DNA of 64,000 nucleotides from Oikopleura dioica (lineage: Eukaryota > Chordata > Appendicularia > Copelata > Oikopleuridae): NCBI GenBank assembly GCA_907165135.1, contig OU015569.1:3844001-3908000 (forward strand). Reading direction: 5' to 3'. Under the pieces are notes generated by a model, which searched no databases, was not told the DNA's origin, and saw only the letters and a program-made list of their open reading frames with translations. Position numbers and translations under genes: made by a program. The stretch's first letter is position 1. Every line of letters begins with the position of its first letter. Of the stretch, positions 25,126 to 37,958 are shown piece by piece.

Positions 25126-26438
25126 TGTTTATAGCCAAACTAACTGGTTAAATCATATAAAAGAATTATTGCCTACATCTAAATACAAAATCTAAAATTT
25201 GCGGAGCTTTCGATAGTGGTCTAAAATAGAGCAGTTTGTTTTTTGCAAGGGTAGAATCCATTTAAGAGTTTATTTTTAAATGTTTTGGCAATTAGAATGA
25301 GCTAGTCTAGCGATAACTTTGAGTGGTCAATAAATCAAGCAGCGAATTTATAATTGTCGAACGAAAATGGATTGAAGTTGTTTACCTGATGTGGATGGAA
25401 ACGTGTGTAATCTCGGATTGATAAGGGTTGACTGAGGAACTTGAGAATGGAGATTGCCGGAGTATAAAGGAATGCGCGCGAATCATGTGACGCAAATTCA
25501 ACCCTTTCTAAAGCATAAGTTTTAGCGCGTTTTCGCCTGACAGTATAATCGCCACTTGTCCCTTTCTATTTGAGCGATTACTCTAAGAGCCTCATCTCGC
25601 TTCCCAGAGTACCATTTTGGGAAAACGTTACGCCACCTTAAGGGCATCCACTCGCAATTTTGTTTTTTCAGTGAATGCTTCAAGATTCACAAAACTATTT
25701 TCCCTTCGATAGACGGAGCAGAAAATAGCTGTTCCAGGGATTTAACGAAATTGCATGATAAGGGTCGAACTATGAAATTACGGGATCTTGGAGGAAAACG
25801 AAATTACACAACATGACTTTTGCATATCTCTAAGGAGACTAAGCTCGAAACTCAAAAATTGATAGAACTTATTGGATTTGCATATTCGACGAATAAAACC
25901 CATCGAATAAGCCTTTCTCGAACTATTGTCAGTTACAATTCAACAATGATATTAGATGATGTAAATCTTGTAGACAGCGACGCTTCATGGATGAGCTGGA
26001 ATTTGACCGTTTGAATTTGAACTGATCACATTTTAACGAGTGGAAAATAATCTCTGCGTTGATGGCCAGAAAATATACAAAAATTGACAGCCGTGTCTAA
26101 TTAGCTGCTTATTGAGACCGTAAAGATCTAAATGTTAAATAAACATATTCTATCGATCAATAGATGCGCACTCTAAGGAAGTTGTGAAGGATCACTTTCT
26201 GTGGCTTCCTCCGCTGCTCTAGAAGATGAGCAGTGAGCGGATGGAAGCCACTTTGCATAACCACCCAGTCACTATCTAAATCTGATTGACTGATTAATTC
26301 GCGCCCAAGACCGCAGTTACCAAAGTCAATTTGACAAAAGCAGATAAAATTAGTCGCCCATTTCTAATTTTTCAAAGGGCAAAAACATAAAGATTTATCG
26401 GAGAGAAAGAAAGGGATAGCTTCTACAGGCCTGGACTA

Positions 26439-26626
26439 ATTTTGAGTCGCGATAGGCGACGTCATAGCAGCGCCTCAGCCAGCTATCGAGAATTCCTATC
26501 ATCTGGCCCACAAATCAGAAGGCTCACATTTGCGCGCGTTTTAAACTTCATCCTTGGGCCGGACGATAGGAATTCTTGATAGCTGGCTAAAGCGCTGCTA
26601 TGACGTCGCCTATCGCGACTCAAAAT
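26439..26626. repeat. 188-bp near-perfect hairpin, MITE-like
   Basis: Arms 26439-26510 and 26555-26626 (72 bp each) are reverse complements with 5 mismatches, around a 44-bp spacer. The arms begin ATTTTGAGTCGCGATAGGCG and weaker pairing continues outward (GGCCTGG against TCAGGCGC). There is no coding capacity. High arm identity suggests recent insertion of a miniature inverted-repeat element. A transcribed long hairpin is an alternative. No clear target-site duplication was seen. Confidence 0.75.
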
Positions 26627-28470
26627 CCCTTATCAGGCGCAAAGAGCCACTGTGGGCATGTGACGCGTATCTTACCTTGAGAAATGAATACTAAAGCGGC
26701 AAGTTATTGAAGAGCTCCTTTTGCGATGTATTCTAAAAGGCAGGCGATACAAACCTATTGCTGCGGTGTAAAATCTGTTTCTCAGCTGAGCGACCGGTGA
26801 ACCGCTCGATTCATAAACGGTTTATCGGTAATGCTACAGTAACGGTTGTGTAAACTCGTTGGGTGCGCCACACGTCCCGCTTGCATCTGTGCTTATCGCG
26901 AAAATAGTGTGACAGATTCCGGAGTGGGTTAGATTGATGTTGTGATTATGGCATAATCGAAATGTAATTAATTGGGATAGAAACGGGCAGATGGCGCAAT
27001 CCCTAACTCTGTTTAGACTTTAAGAGAGTCACCGTTTATAAATCAAGCAGTTTGAGTGTAAACAATCATTCACCGAAAGCGATCGCTTTCTTCCGGATCT
27101 TTCTAAGAAATGTCCGGAAATACTTTTCCCTGAAACAGCGCGTGAAAAACTTTTCATCCAGTCCTTTGTACAACTTAGCGCCATTGAGGCCAAAAATCAG
27201 TGTGCTAACCAGTAGGTAGCATTTGAGCATATTATTTTGGAGCAGTTGTATTCTATGTAAGTTCTTCTATGTGCTCACAGAAGGAAAATTTATTAGTTAT
27301 GTTTCTTGGAGAGACGATTCGTAGCAGAACCTTCGCAGTTTCTAGGCCTCTTACTCTCTATTTCAAAAGTCTCTTATGTTTCTCTTAGAGTTTTTAAGGT
27401 TTTAGTAAAAAATTAACGGAATCTGTCACAAGTTGCTATCCGAAGTTTATTTAAGATTCAAGTACAATGGAAAAAAATGCCATATCAATCTCTATTGGTA
27501 GGAGCGTGGGAGCAAGAATTTTCGCGCAACAGCGAGCGCCGCCTATCGCGATGCCGCGCCGCTCAGAGGGCGCTTTAGAGCAAAATTACATTCAAAAAAT
27601 TATAGAAATAAGAAAAGAGATTGGGCGATGGTCAGTCTCTCTCTTCTGGAAGATCAATTTCTCCATGATTATCAAAGCAGAAGAAGTCAACCATCATGGC
27701 ACGACTTCCAAGAACAGATCATTAATGGAGTTGCTATTTAGACGCGGAACAAGCTCTTGCTACCAGAAACTGCTCGTCTCCTTCGAATCCATTTTGTTCG
27801 CACGATGTTCATGTACACTGTGACTCCGTGTTGCTTCAATTTAACTCGACCAATTATTGGTTTTGACAAGTTACACAAAATAAGATAATAAGAACGTAGA
27901 ATTTCACTCTTATGTAGCTCACGATCGTCAATTTCTTGTGTCCGGGACGGCTCAATTCTAAAAAAAAAGCGCAAGAAAGAAGGCTTGCGCGAAGACGAAA
28001 TGAAGACATCTGAGTTGAATGAAAAAATTGCAATAAAATTGCGGCGCGCATCGGCCCCTCTGAGCGGGACACCTTCTAAATTTGGGAATCTTGGCCGAAC
28101 TTGGCTCTTTGAAATAACTCGATCAAGTAAAAATTCAATTCAAAATTGAAAAAACGGAAAGTCGATTATCCATCGACCGCAGCGTGAACCACTGCAACAA
28201 CGAATTTGTTATATTCATGTTTAATGCGAATTTTCGATCGCCGGCAAAATCTCGGCATCGGCCTTTTTGAGGCTGCAAACGTGTGGAAGGCTTGTTGAGC
28301 ACTTAATTTAAATGAGACGAGGCTCAAATAATCCAGCTAAACTCGATGAGCGCTAGAAGCTTAGAGCGAATTAAATTTCCCATTGTCAATCCTTTTTAGC
28401 TCGAACGGCCTTCTCGGCCCAGTTTGATGTCATTTTCGACACTGAAATTCTCCAATAAATAATTAAACTA

Positions 28471-28628
28471 GGATCGGCAACCTGTGTAGAAGACCTGACT
28501 CGGGTTCTAAAGAGTTAAAATAGAAAGCCGCGAAGCGGCTTCGCAAAATGGCCTTTTCAATTTCTTATAAAATATTTCTTATAACTCTTCAGAACCTGAG
28601 TCAGGTTTTCTATTCAGATTGCCGAGCC
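28471..28628. repeat. 158-bp inverted repeat, MITE-like
   Basis: Arms 28471-28520 and 28579-28628 match as reverse complements at about 42 of 50 positions. Their outer ends are GGATCGGCAACC and GATTGCCGAGCC. Inside, a small stem GCCGC-GAA-GCGGC sits at about 28527-28540. Lower arm identity than the 26.4-kb element suggests an older copy. No target-site duplication was evident. Confidence 0.65.
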
Positions 28629-31600
28629 CAATAATGAAATATTCTTGTTGCTATGTAACACAGCGTTTAAAAGGAGCGACAAGGGATTATCCACGTTTGA
28701 AAGGCTAATTTACAAACAAAAGTGTCTAAGCGAAAATTAGATATCTTCTCTGCACCTTGCGATTTGCATAATATCAGAATAACTGAATTTAAGTTATCCC
28801 TTTGTGTTGGCTGACACTTGGCGAGAGTGTTTACGATTTATGTCTCTTCGTTTGGAATAACTATTCTTTGCTTAGTTTTTTTGATAATCGCTGCAACGCG
28901 ATTACGCGCTGTAACACTTCTAGCGCGATTTACCATTCCATCCGCAGCAAATCTTTTATGCATTTTGAGTACATAATTTGTCGCGGCGCTAAGACAATCC
29001 GGATATCATTTGTCGCATTGCAAAACACGTGCACAAACACGTCTTGTTCATCAAACAACTGCAATCGAATTCCCACTATTCAACACGTTTTGCCACATGC
29101 CGCCTTAATGCCGCATTACAATTTCCATATTAGCGAAGAATCGGAACCCGCTTTCTCAAGAATCGCTTCCGAGCTAATCTCATTTTTTGGGGTACCGACG
29201 ATTTTCAGAATAAAAAGACGTTTTTGATAATTGAAGATTTTAAATTGGAGAATTTTCGTTTTGGAAAAATCGTCGTTTTTCTGAATCGTCCTTATTTAAA
29301 ATTGCGCTATTTTTCAATTTAGAGGAAAGTACAACGAGTGTCTCTTACAACATGGCGAAAATGTCGTACGCTGTCGGGAATGCAGCGTCGAGTAGGTATC
29401 TAGTTATTTTGAAGGGTCGACGCCCCAGACGGAAATGTCGAAAAGAGTTGGCAGGGGAGATTGACCTCTCGGTTGGAGAAGACGATTCCGGATTCCAAGA
29501 AAAAAGCACGGCGACGGTGAGAAAACTCAGCTGCGCAGCACTCCAAAATCTCGACACATTTCAAGTCCAGCGACGCAATCAGTCCGACTCACCCTCCTTC
29601 GGAGCAGGCTCAAATCTGTTCTTGTTGGAAATTTTTGAAGCGACAAAGATGCGACAGGTGAAAAAATGCACACGTTGCTTGTCCACATCACGTGTCGAGG
29701 AAGCACTTTGTTTTCGCAGTTCTAGCTCTGCGTCAAACTATTTCCGCCCGGTTATGTATAGTCTCTCGCCGGTGAGATAATATATTATCTGGTGAGAAGC
29801 GACTGCAGCGGACAGAGTTAAGCTCGGATATTCGCCTCGTTTGCCACTTTTCAAACAATTTGGAGTCGATCGTTCTAAACTTTTTTGATTCAGAGTTTTG
29901 GCTCGGAATTCCAAGTAGCGGAAATTCTAGAGCCCGGCCTTAGAGATATCCCCTGCCTCTGGAGATGCGAAAAGCCACTTGTTAATTAGGGCGAAATTAT
30001 ATAAGTGGCTGTGGGTCTTTAACTTCAAACGTGAAATGATTTTAGCTTGCAGGTGCATCTAAAAGCAATTTCGAATCTCGGCCAAAAGCGCTGTGAAATC
30101 TTAATTTCACTTTAAAACTCGCCCTTTATATAAAACCATCAAAGAACACGTTTCCAACTGTAAGCTCGCGCCGGCGAATGTTTTCGTCATTATTGCCGAG
30201 CAGTATTTTTGATAAAGACTACACGTGTTCGATGAGCACTTTCTTGTAAATTATTTAGACTCAGCGTGGTTGACTTCACCTGGCCGGCCCTATTAACATT
30301 CAAAGTGAAAATTCTTTTGGTCAATAGCCTATAAGCCGGCGACATTGCATGATTCTCCACGGTTATGTTTTCTCCCTAAATTGCCGCGACCAATCCACGA
30401 GAAATTTACTCAACTCAGCCGACATTCCAACTTCGTCTCAAATTTGCAAATGGCCATCAGGTCTGGGAAAAGGATGCTTATAGGGCCATGGCGTTGATTC
30501 TTGACTTGGCACTTGGCTTCTGTTTTGACAATAGCATTTGCCTGCTCATGGAATATAGAATATGCTCAAGAGAACAAATATGCTACGCATAGCGTTTTCG
30601 CCCGAATAAGAAACACTTTTGTCGTGCAGCTAATGTTGTACTTCGGAATAAAAACGACTGAGGTTCAAATGTTCTGACACGAGAAACAATCTCAGATCTT
30701 GAATTGTTGTACTGCTCCGACATGAATTCTGCGGCCATTTATTATCAAACGAAAATGATGAGTTAATATTTTTTGGAAGTGGATTTTAATAGAACCCTTT
30801 CGCCGCCCGAAGTAAACGCTAAAATGCCGTAGGCTCGGGTGAATCCGGCTTAGGCGCACAGGTTTCCTGTATATTATTCTATCTGATGATGGAAATCCCA
30901 CAAAGGCCAACTGCTTTACATCCTAAAACAGAGAAATCGGTGTGTGTTTATTCTTCTGGAACCGAAACTAGTCCTTTGCGGTTGTCAATTACAATCTTAA
31001 TCATGCTAGCGCCAATCTGCCCTTGTTGTACCTAAGTGGACTGATCAAATAAACTCTGGAACGCGCTCGTAATTCAAGAAAAAGAAACAGAGTAATTGGA
31101 GAGTGCTGCAAAGAGCTTAATTCCATCGTGCTGGACATGCCGTGAACCTAATTCTCCCAACGCGGCACCTATCGCTCACTGTTTGCTCAATCAAGCTTGC
31201 TTCTACGAAGAGGCGGACAGAGTTGCGTAGTTATAAAAGAAGGTCAGTTCCATGAATGAATGGTTACGTCGAGGCCGCCAATCAAGAGCATTCCCAAAGC
31301 TCGTAATCTCATAAATCCAGACGCCTGAGGTTAATTTGCGATAACAGGAACTACTAGAAACGTTTGCAAATACCGCCACAGTACGGTTTCACGACTGATT
31401 TGAATTTAAATAACTGATAAAAATTGTTACGGAAAATAATTGAGCGAGCATCTGATCGTTTTCTTGATCCGGTGATATGCGCGTGTGTTGTCTATTGAGC
31501 CTACTTATAGCTCAACGAGCAATTAACCTCACAAGATAAAGACGATCATTCTTATCGTTTAGGTTACTTTACAAGAGCGTGCCTTTCTCTCTTTCTTCCT

Positions 31601-32069
31601 AATGAAACAATATAATTAGCAAGTTCTTGCTTCATTTTCTATCTCGTGTTCTTATCACGCATCTCTTCCGCCTTGCTAGAAAATCAACTCTAACTTCTTC
31701 GAAAACATGTCTCGACCCCAGATCCTGTATTCAAAAATATTGTGTAATTTTTACTAATGCGTGTATTTTGCTACGGCGACTTTGCATCTAATAGCGAAAT
31801 TTCCTCGAAGGCGAAAGACCCAGCACCTGCGTACTCTGCTCTTACACGATTTTGATTTATCTCTCGAATACGTTCTGTGAACCGCAAATTAAAGCAACGT
31901 GCCAACGCGATCGCCTCTCGCTTCGATTCATTAAGTAATTCAAACTTGAGCGCTTTAGAAAGAAATACTTCATTGAATTTTACCATTTTCAAGGGGAAAA
32001 ATTTCAATTTCAATAGCGAAATTATAAAAAATCGACGTTTAAATTTATTTGATGTGTTCAGAGTTGAGT

Positions 32070-32921
32070 TTAGCCCTTTTTTAGAAATGTCTGATTGAGT
32101 TTGTCATGTCGACCAAGGCTAGGAACTGAGATTGAGGAGATTGAGGAGAGAGATCGTCGACGGGAATCCAGCTTAGGCTTCAACTCCACTTCTCGCAAAT
32201 AAGGCGCCATATCTTCATCGAGCGTATCAAGAGTGGTGATTTTTGGAGGAAAGAGAGCTTTTACATTTAATTCTTAAATAAAGTTCAAATATATTGCATT
32301 GATGTATGATTATCTTAACATAAATAGACTTAAAGTCATAAATTATGCGCATATTATGAACTTAGCGATTGTGGAAAAATATTTTCTCCTTTCAGTTTCT
32401 TCGGCTTGAATGGAGTTGTCGTCAATTAGGTCAAATTTAACATCAAGGAGTTTATGAAAGAAAATTTTTCTTTCCAAATCATCTCTTTTTTCTTTTATTT
32501 GCGAATTAGAATCAAGAATTTCGGATAATATCTTGCTCAATTGTTCGCGTTTATTTTTTTCTTCGGCATAGAGGACCTTAAGGTCGCCCTTGATGGCTTC
32601 GACATCTTGTATGAACCTTCTCTTCGCTATATCTGTGAGCTCTTCTTCGTATTGTTCGAGTTTTTCTCGTGATTCTAGTTGTTCCTTTCCTTGGCTAGTT
32701 TCAAAACAACTTATTTATGCAACAAAATAAAAAATAAAGCTTGTTATATAGCTATGTATAAGTATTCTTAAGCCAATTTCCTTCCCCACAGTGTCCAATT
32801 CTTCATCAGTTTTACGTTTAATTTCCTCAAGCTCTCGTGCTCTCTTGTCCAGGTCTTTAGATCGCTGTTTTTCCTCGTCTCGAAGTTGTCGGAGTCTTTT
32901 CTCTTCGTCGGACAAACTCAT
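32070..32921 (-). CDS. small coiled-coil protein with Ser-rich tail
   Basis: Three minus-strand exons: 32921-32785, 32694 to about 32351 and 32257-32070, for about 220 residues. The first two are charged alpha-helical coiled coil (LRQLRDEEKQRSKDLDKRAR; REKLEQYEEELTDIAKRRF). The third encodes a basic, Ser-rich tail (RRRSLSSISSIS). Intron 1 (32695-32784) is in phase only as GA-AG (GTGGG|GAAGGA). Intron 2 appears non-canonical (perhaps GC-AG); if it is not spliced, the protein stops at 32343. A reverse AATAAA at 32044-32049, about 20 bases past the stop at 32070, supports including exon 3. A gattcag acceptor lies about 20 bases before the ATG. Function unknown. Confidence 0.65.
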
Positions 32922-35317
32922 TTTTTGACAAATTTCAACTGAATCAAAATGAACGAGAGGTCATTCAGCGAGCGATCATTATCATTTCTCGGTTGCAGTT
33001 AGATGGCAGTAGCTGATTTACTGATTTAATTGCGAATGAATGGAGTTTTGCAATTATTTACGCGTCCCTTCCATTGGGTTAAAAAAGCAGCGGAGAGGAA
33101 TTTCGAGCAAAAATGTAAGGCTTCTAAAGTGCGTTTATCCGATGGAAGAAATTCCCGCCAGTGAGAGGCAGCTCCTGATAGCACATAGTTTGGAAATAGT
33201 TTTTAATTACCAGAAAACGATGCGCAATACGTGGCCGGGCATCGCCATTCGAAAGTTGGATTACACGCGGATTTTCGTTGTTGAGTAATTTTGCATGCAT
33301 ATTTCCGCAGGGAAAAGAATCCGCATCGAAATACAAGCAACAAGGATAAAACATCAAACGTGTAAAAATGGTAATTTGAAAATTCGCCAGTTCTGCACCT
33401 GAGAGCGGGCCACTGCGGTGCGACGTGGATACCGTAAAATTTCTTTACGAAAATCTTGAAAATTATTCGCCGACCGCAAAAAAATTTCACTCCCGCTGGC
33501 TGAAAATTTAAAGAAATACCGTTTAGAGCGTATTTGTAATTACTAATTATATTTGCAAGGACCTCTTCCCCTTCAGAATTGTCAAGCTACCTTCCGCCAG
33601 TCGCTTCCGAAGCGATACGAATGCGAATTGACGGATTAACTTAGAGAGAACAATTGATCCGACGGAAAGCACCATCGGATGGTCCAACCGAAATCGCCTT
33701 TCCTCTAGCAAGTAACATTTATTTTGGAAAATAATCGCAACAGTTACATCCTACACAAAGTTTCTTTATCTATCTGGCAAGCTTAACGGCTGACTCCGGA
33801 AGAAGCAATTTCAGGTTTGAATGCATTGTTTCCCAACTCCGGCTCGAGCAAACGAGCTCATGTAATCGCTAGAAATGCTTCATTGAAATTTATTTTGATG
33901 AGCTTGATGGATCACCTTGAAAACTCGAAACTGGGTGAGCCACTCAGTTTATGCTTATCACTTAAAAAGGCGAAAACTGGAGCTTGAATTTTAAATGGTT
34001 CAGTTTTCTGGAGATTCGTTTATAACTTGAAAAAAATAGAATCAATGATTCGAGGTCAATAGAGTTTTCACGTGGTCTTGTCCGATTTTCTCGTTTTTGC
34101 AGAAGAAGCGGTTGACCCAACATGCCACAGAATAGCCACAAGTTCAACTAAAAAGGTTTCCGTCTGTTTCTAGTTCATTCGCCTTGAAGATAGTTAGGAA
34201 AACATATTTGCGTGAACGGTGTGATGATCGCATACTGTCAAGATACTGTCGATGCGCCCAAATACTGAAGACAGTAGAGAGTTATCAATAACTACCTAGA
34301 ATCGATACTGGCTCGAATAGAGCAACCAAACGAAAGAAGAAGCCGAGTGTCGCCGGGCGAGTCTCAGTTCCTCTTATCGCCACTTATGTTGGTCTCAATT
34401 TGACGATAGAATGATCTTCCGCAATTGGCGACTATTTGCAGCGCAAACTTTCCATCGACCATACTTTTCTCGAGAGCGATAGGATATCGTTCTGATAGTA
34501 AGGAATACTTTGATCTGACGTCGTTCCGAATTATTAACGGAAGCTCATTCTGAATAATCAGAATCAGTTTGTCAGTCCAGATTCCGTTCGTTCCTGGTAA
34601 CACTGCTTACACTTGTGAAGAGCTACTTGGACGAATTATCATACTGCTGAAGATTGCATTCATGTTAATCAAATTCTAGCTTTTTTTTTCTTCGCGTTTC
34701 GAAGATAATAACTAGGCAGAGCGCCAGAAAATTGGATTGAGTTCTTTTTAAATCTGAATCTTTTCCGCAGCTGAGCTATGACATTTCTTACAGGAGCATG
34801 TTTGCCATGCTTTCACAAGAATTCCTTTGAGTCTAAATTTTAAGAAGAGTTTTGCAGTTAACTCCATCGAATTTACCTAGGCTCACTAAAAAAGACAGCC
34901 CAGGAATGGTTACTTTCCCACAGATGCTTCTATAGAACGACAGGCATCTGTAATTATTTTGGGATAGAACTTGTCATCTTAAATTAAAGAAAAAAAGTTT
35001 TGATCGCCATGTTGCAAAGTTAGTAACGCTGAATTCATTGAATCCATTGACAATGGATCTATTTTTTCTTCTTCGAAGATGATTTTGATGATGGTGTTTG
35101 CACTTTTATTATTATTATCGTAATTGTTCTTCTTTTTCACCCGTTGTCAAGGAAAGAAAAGAACTTTCGTTTTTCTTTTGGTGGCGCTCTTCAAACAAGC
35201 AAGGGAAGGAATCGAAGTTTACAGAGAATACAGTAGCACAGAGCACACTTCAATCTCCTTCTGAACCAGTAGTTCCATACACAGTTAAAGAAGCGATAAC
35301 TTAAGACATTCGAGAAT
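32922..35317. other. intergenic, no gene seen
   Basis: About 2.4 kb of AT-rich sequence with only short chance frames. It should contain promoters for the flanking divergent genes (coiled coil, minus; ODF3-like, plus). Confidence 0.45.
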
Positions 35318-37227
35318 ATGAGCAGAGATGTTACCCCGAGGGGCCCTGTCGAAGCCATGGAAAAAGGTTTAAAAGAAGTTCTAAATGGCTAACATTTTTG
35401 ATCGAGGGTTTTAGATAAACCGCGTTGTGTTTGTAGAATTTAAACTAAGAGAGGAATTTTAGGTCCTGGCCCAGCGAGATACTTGCTTCCGCCTGCAATC
35501 GGCGCCTCTGACCATGATCCCAGGAACTTGTTGACTTCTAATCTTCAAATTTTTATGAAAAAGGAAGATTTTTTCAACATTATGGAGAAAAGTCAAAGCA
35601 CCTCAGTATTCAATGGGTGCTGCATTGAATCGTAATCCCAACAACAGTTTTCCCGGGCCTGCACACTACAGAGTTGACGTGCAGCTGACTCGTATTGGAA
35701 AGGATGGAACGCCGAAATACTCAATCGCTGCAAGGTAACCTTCAGAAATCCAGAACTAAGAAAAATAGAAACTTCGAAATCAAAGAATAACTAAAAAAGA
35801 GACATCCTCAAATCAATATGTTTCAAAGCGGAGCAAAGTTCAACAGTGTCATTATCGTAATTTATGGACAAGAAGCCAACTTCGGCGCTTAGGAGAATCA
35901 CTAGAGCAAACACGGCAGAGCCAATGTTTTGAAAAGTCGATTATAATGAAGTGTAAGCGATTAAATTTCAATCCAGACTGATTTCATCATTTTCCTTGGC
36001 ATTTTTTTTTCAGGAAGAAATCAATTTTCGACTTGTAGAACTTGCAAAATTAAATTTTATTTGAAGACATCAAGAGCGCGTTTTCGCCAAAATGTAGAAT
36101 CGTCTGCACGCGTTTCTCAAAAATGCTAACTTGGCTTTGAAGAGATCGGCATTGTCAACGATAAGTGGCAGAGCGGCGAGCTGAATAGCTGCAAGTTCCG
36201 TCGCGAACACACCTCCCACTGTATTAGCCCAGGGATTTTCATTATCCGGGAAGCCAATTTCCTCTTCGTATTTGTCACTTCAGACAGTTCTAAAGTAGCA
36301 CCACAAACAATTCTTTTGATGTTTATTTTGAACACATCGGAAAGTCTCGAATACATGATCTGAGATAAGAATGTAAATGATAAAGTAAAACTGTAACTGG
36401 CCAAATGACGTTTTTCAAAAACAAAAAATTTAGGGCGAAAGACCGCAAAACCGAAATAACACCCGGCGCTGGTGCATACAACACAGAGAATATTTGGCCA
36501 CAAGGTATGAGTCGACAAGGTTTGTCAAACGACTGAAACTCAATCGTTTCTAGGAGAGAGGAAACGTCCTTCGTATTCAATGGCGAGTAGAACCAGATAC
36601 ACACAGAAAGAAAAGGTGCCAGGGCCGAATCAGTACTCCCTGCCGAAGCTAATTGGACCAGATATTCGAGATTCAAAGAGAAGGTATGACAAACTATCAT
36701 GCCATTTAATCATCTTCGAAATTATAGGGGCGGACCTTCGTATTCGATGTCTACGCGACTTAGTCTTGGCAGTTTTGCTGAGGACCTGGCGAAAACTCCT
36801 GGTCCTGCTCGTTACGGGCCGCCAAACAACGACTCTTTCTTGAAACGCAATCCACAGGGACAGTGTTTTCTTTCAGATAAACCGCGCGCCACAACAATAG
36901 CTGCTTTATAAGTTTGAGCGAGAAAACTGATCTTCTAGAATTCAGCTTGCTCCGCCCATTTTCATATTTGTCAGATAAAAAGAACACTGAAAAAGTACAC
37001 TCTTCAAGGAAGATCTAAACTACCATCTGATAAAACTCGAAAACCTGGTCCAGGTATTGCAAAAAGAAAATATTATAAAATAAAATTGCGCAAAAAGAAA
37101 ATAGTTCGCTAAGTAGCGTTTTTCAGGGAGCCATTCGCCTGAAAAGGTGACAGCAACGAGGCGTTCGGCACCTTCATTTCACTTTGGTCGTCGGCATTCA
37201 GAATACACGCGAATCTTGATGATTTAA
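35318..37227 (+). CDS. ODF3/CIMAP-like outer dense fibre protein (SHIPPO repeats)
   Basis: A microtubule- or sperm-tail-associated protein built of Pro-Gly-Pro-x-x-Tyr (SHIPPO/STPGR) repeats. Exon 1 starts at 35318 (SRDVTPRGPVEAMEK). Repeats include GPGPARYLLPP, PGPAHYRVD, TPGAGAYNT, VPGPNQYSLPK and TPGPARYGPP. The last exon (about 37127-37227) reads SHSPEKVTATRRSAPSFHFG and matches the ODF3 C terminus. Exon order and repeat spacing follow animal ODF3 closely. Most introns are GT-AG. The junction between about 35530 and 35597 needs a non-canonical intron to give PRN-F-KAPQYS. A second near 36960-37005 is also unresolved, so the exact protein around these points is uncertain. Confidence 0.85.
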
Positions 37228-37958
37228 ATGCCCAGACAAAATACTTTCACGCAACACTACACGTATTTCTACAAGCATAGTCGTTTATTAGTTATGTAAA
37301 ATTAAACATTCTTTAATGCATCTTCTCGATTCTTGTCTTGCAGGATTTTACAAAGTGTCTCTCAAAACGGACCGTGTCTTTAGAAATAGAAATGCTTTCC
37401 CTAAAATCTTGAGAAAAAATCAAAATGAAAAAATGCTCAAAATTTTATATGAGGTTGTTTCCTCTATGATATTAAATTTTATTATACAGTATTTTTATTT
37501 TGTCAAGGCAAATTAGATTTAGACTTGTTATTGACCAGTTGGCGGAGTATGTGCTTGGTGTCGGTAAGGGTTGTATCTGGAGGAGGATTCACCAGAGACA
37601 AAATGTTACTGACAGGAGCTCGTCCCTGTCTGGCCGTTTTGGCGGCGGCAAACGATATTCAGCTGTGGCAGTGTGTGAAGGGCCTTTCTCTTAATGAGTG
37701 TTCGGGGACGATGAAATCAAGGAAGAGAACCTTTCTGTTAGACATCTGTTTCGCTTGGCAATTCTAGCCCTTGGTTTGTTCGGTTGTCCCTTATTCTTCC
37801 ACGAATAAACGGCTCTCCGTCAAGGTCGATTCCATCAGATAAAGAGGTATTTTCGGGTCCATTTTTGTTGAAGAAAGGAAACCAATTTGGACAAGAAGGC
37901 ATCTTCATTGTCGTATTATGAACTTGAGTATCCTTAAATGCGATTGAAACGTTGCCAC
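37228..37958. other. convergent 3' spacer between ODF3-like and Kv genes
   Basis: There is no recognised gene. A plus-strand open stretch (37500-37767) has no known domain. At about 37805-37915 the minus strand carries a short open stretch that could be an unannotated 3' exon of the channel; I could not support it. Confidence 0.4.

Larger units (their letters stand above)
25126..32069. other. gene-poor region with hairpin elements
   Basis: About 7 kb with no gene I can support. A 142-codon plus-strand frame (29352-29780) has no recognisable domain and is probably chance. TATA-like sequences occur at about 25465, 27034 and 31231 (GTTATAAAAG) without genes behind them. Two clear inverted repeats (26439-26626 and 28471-28628) are listed separately. 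Long-range regulatory DNA is possible. Confidence 0.4.

Noticed and set aside
29352-29780. 142-residue plus-strand frame as a gene
   Set aside because: No domain, unclear splice or polyadenylation context, and located in gene-poor sequence.
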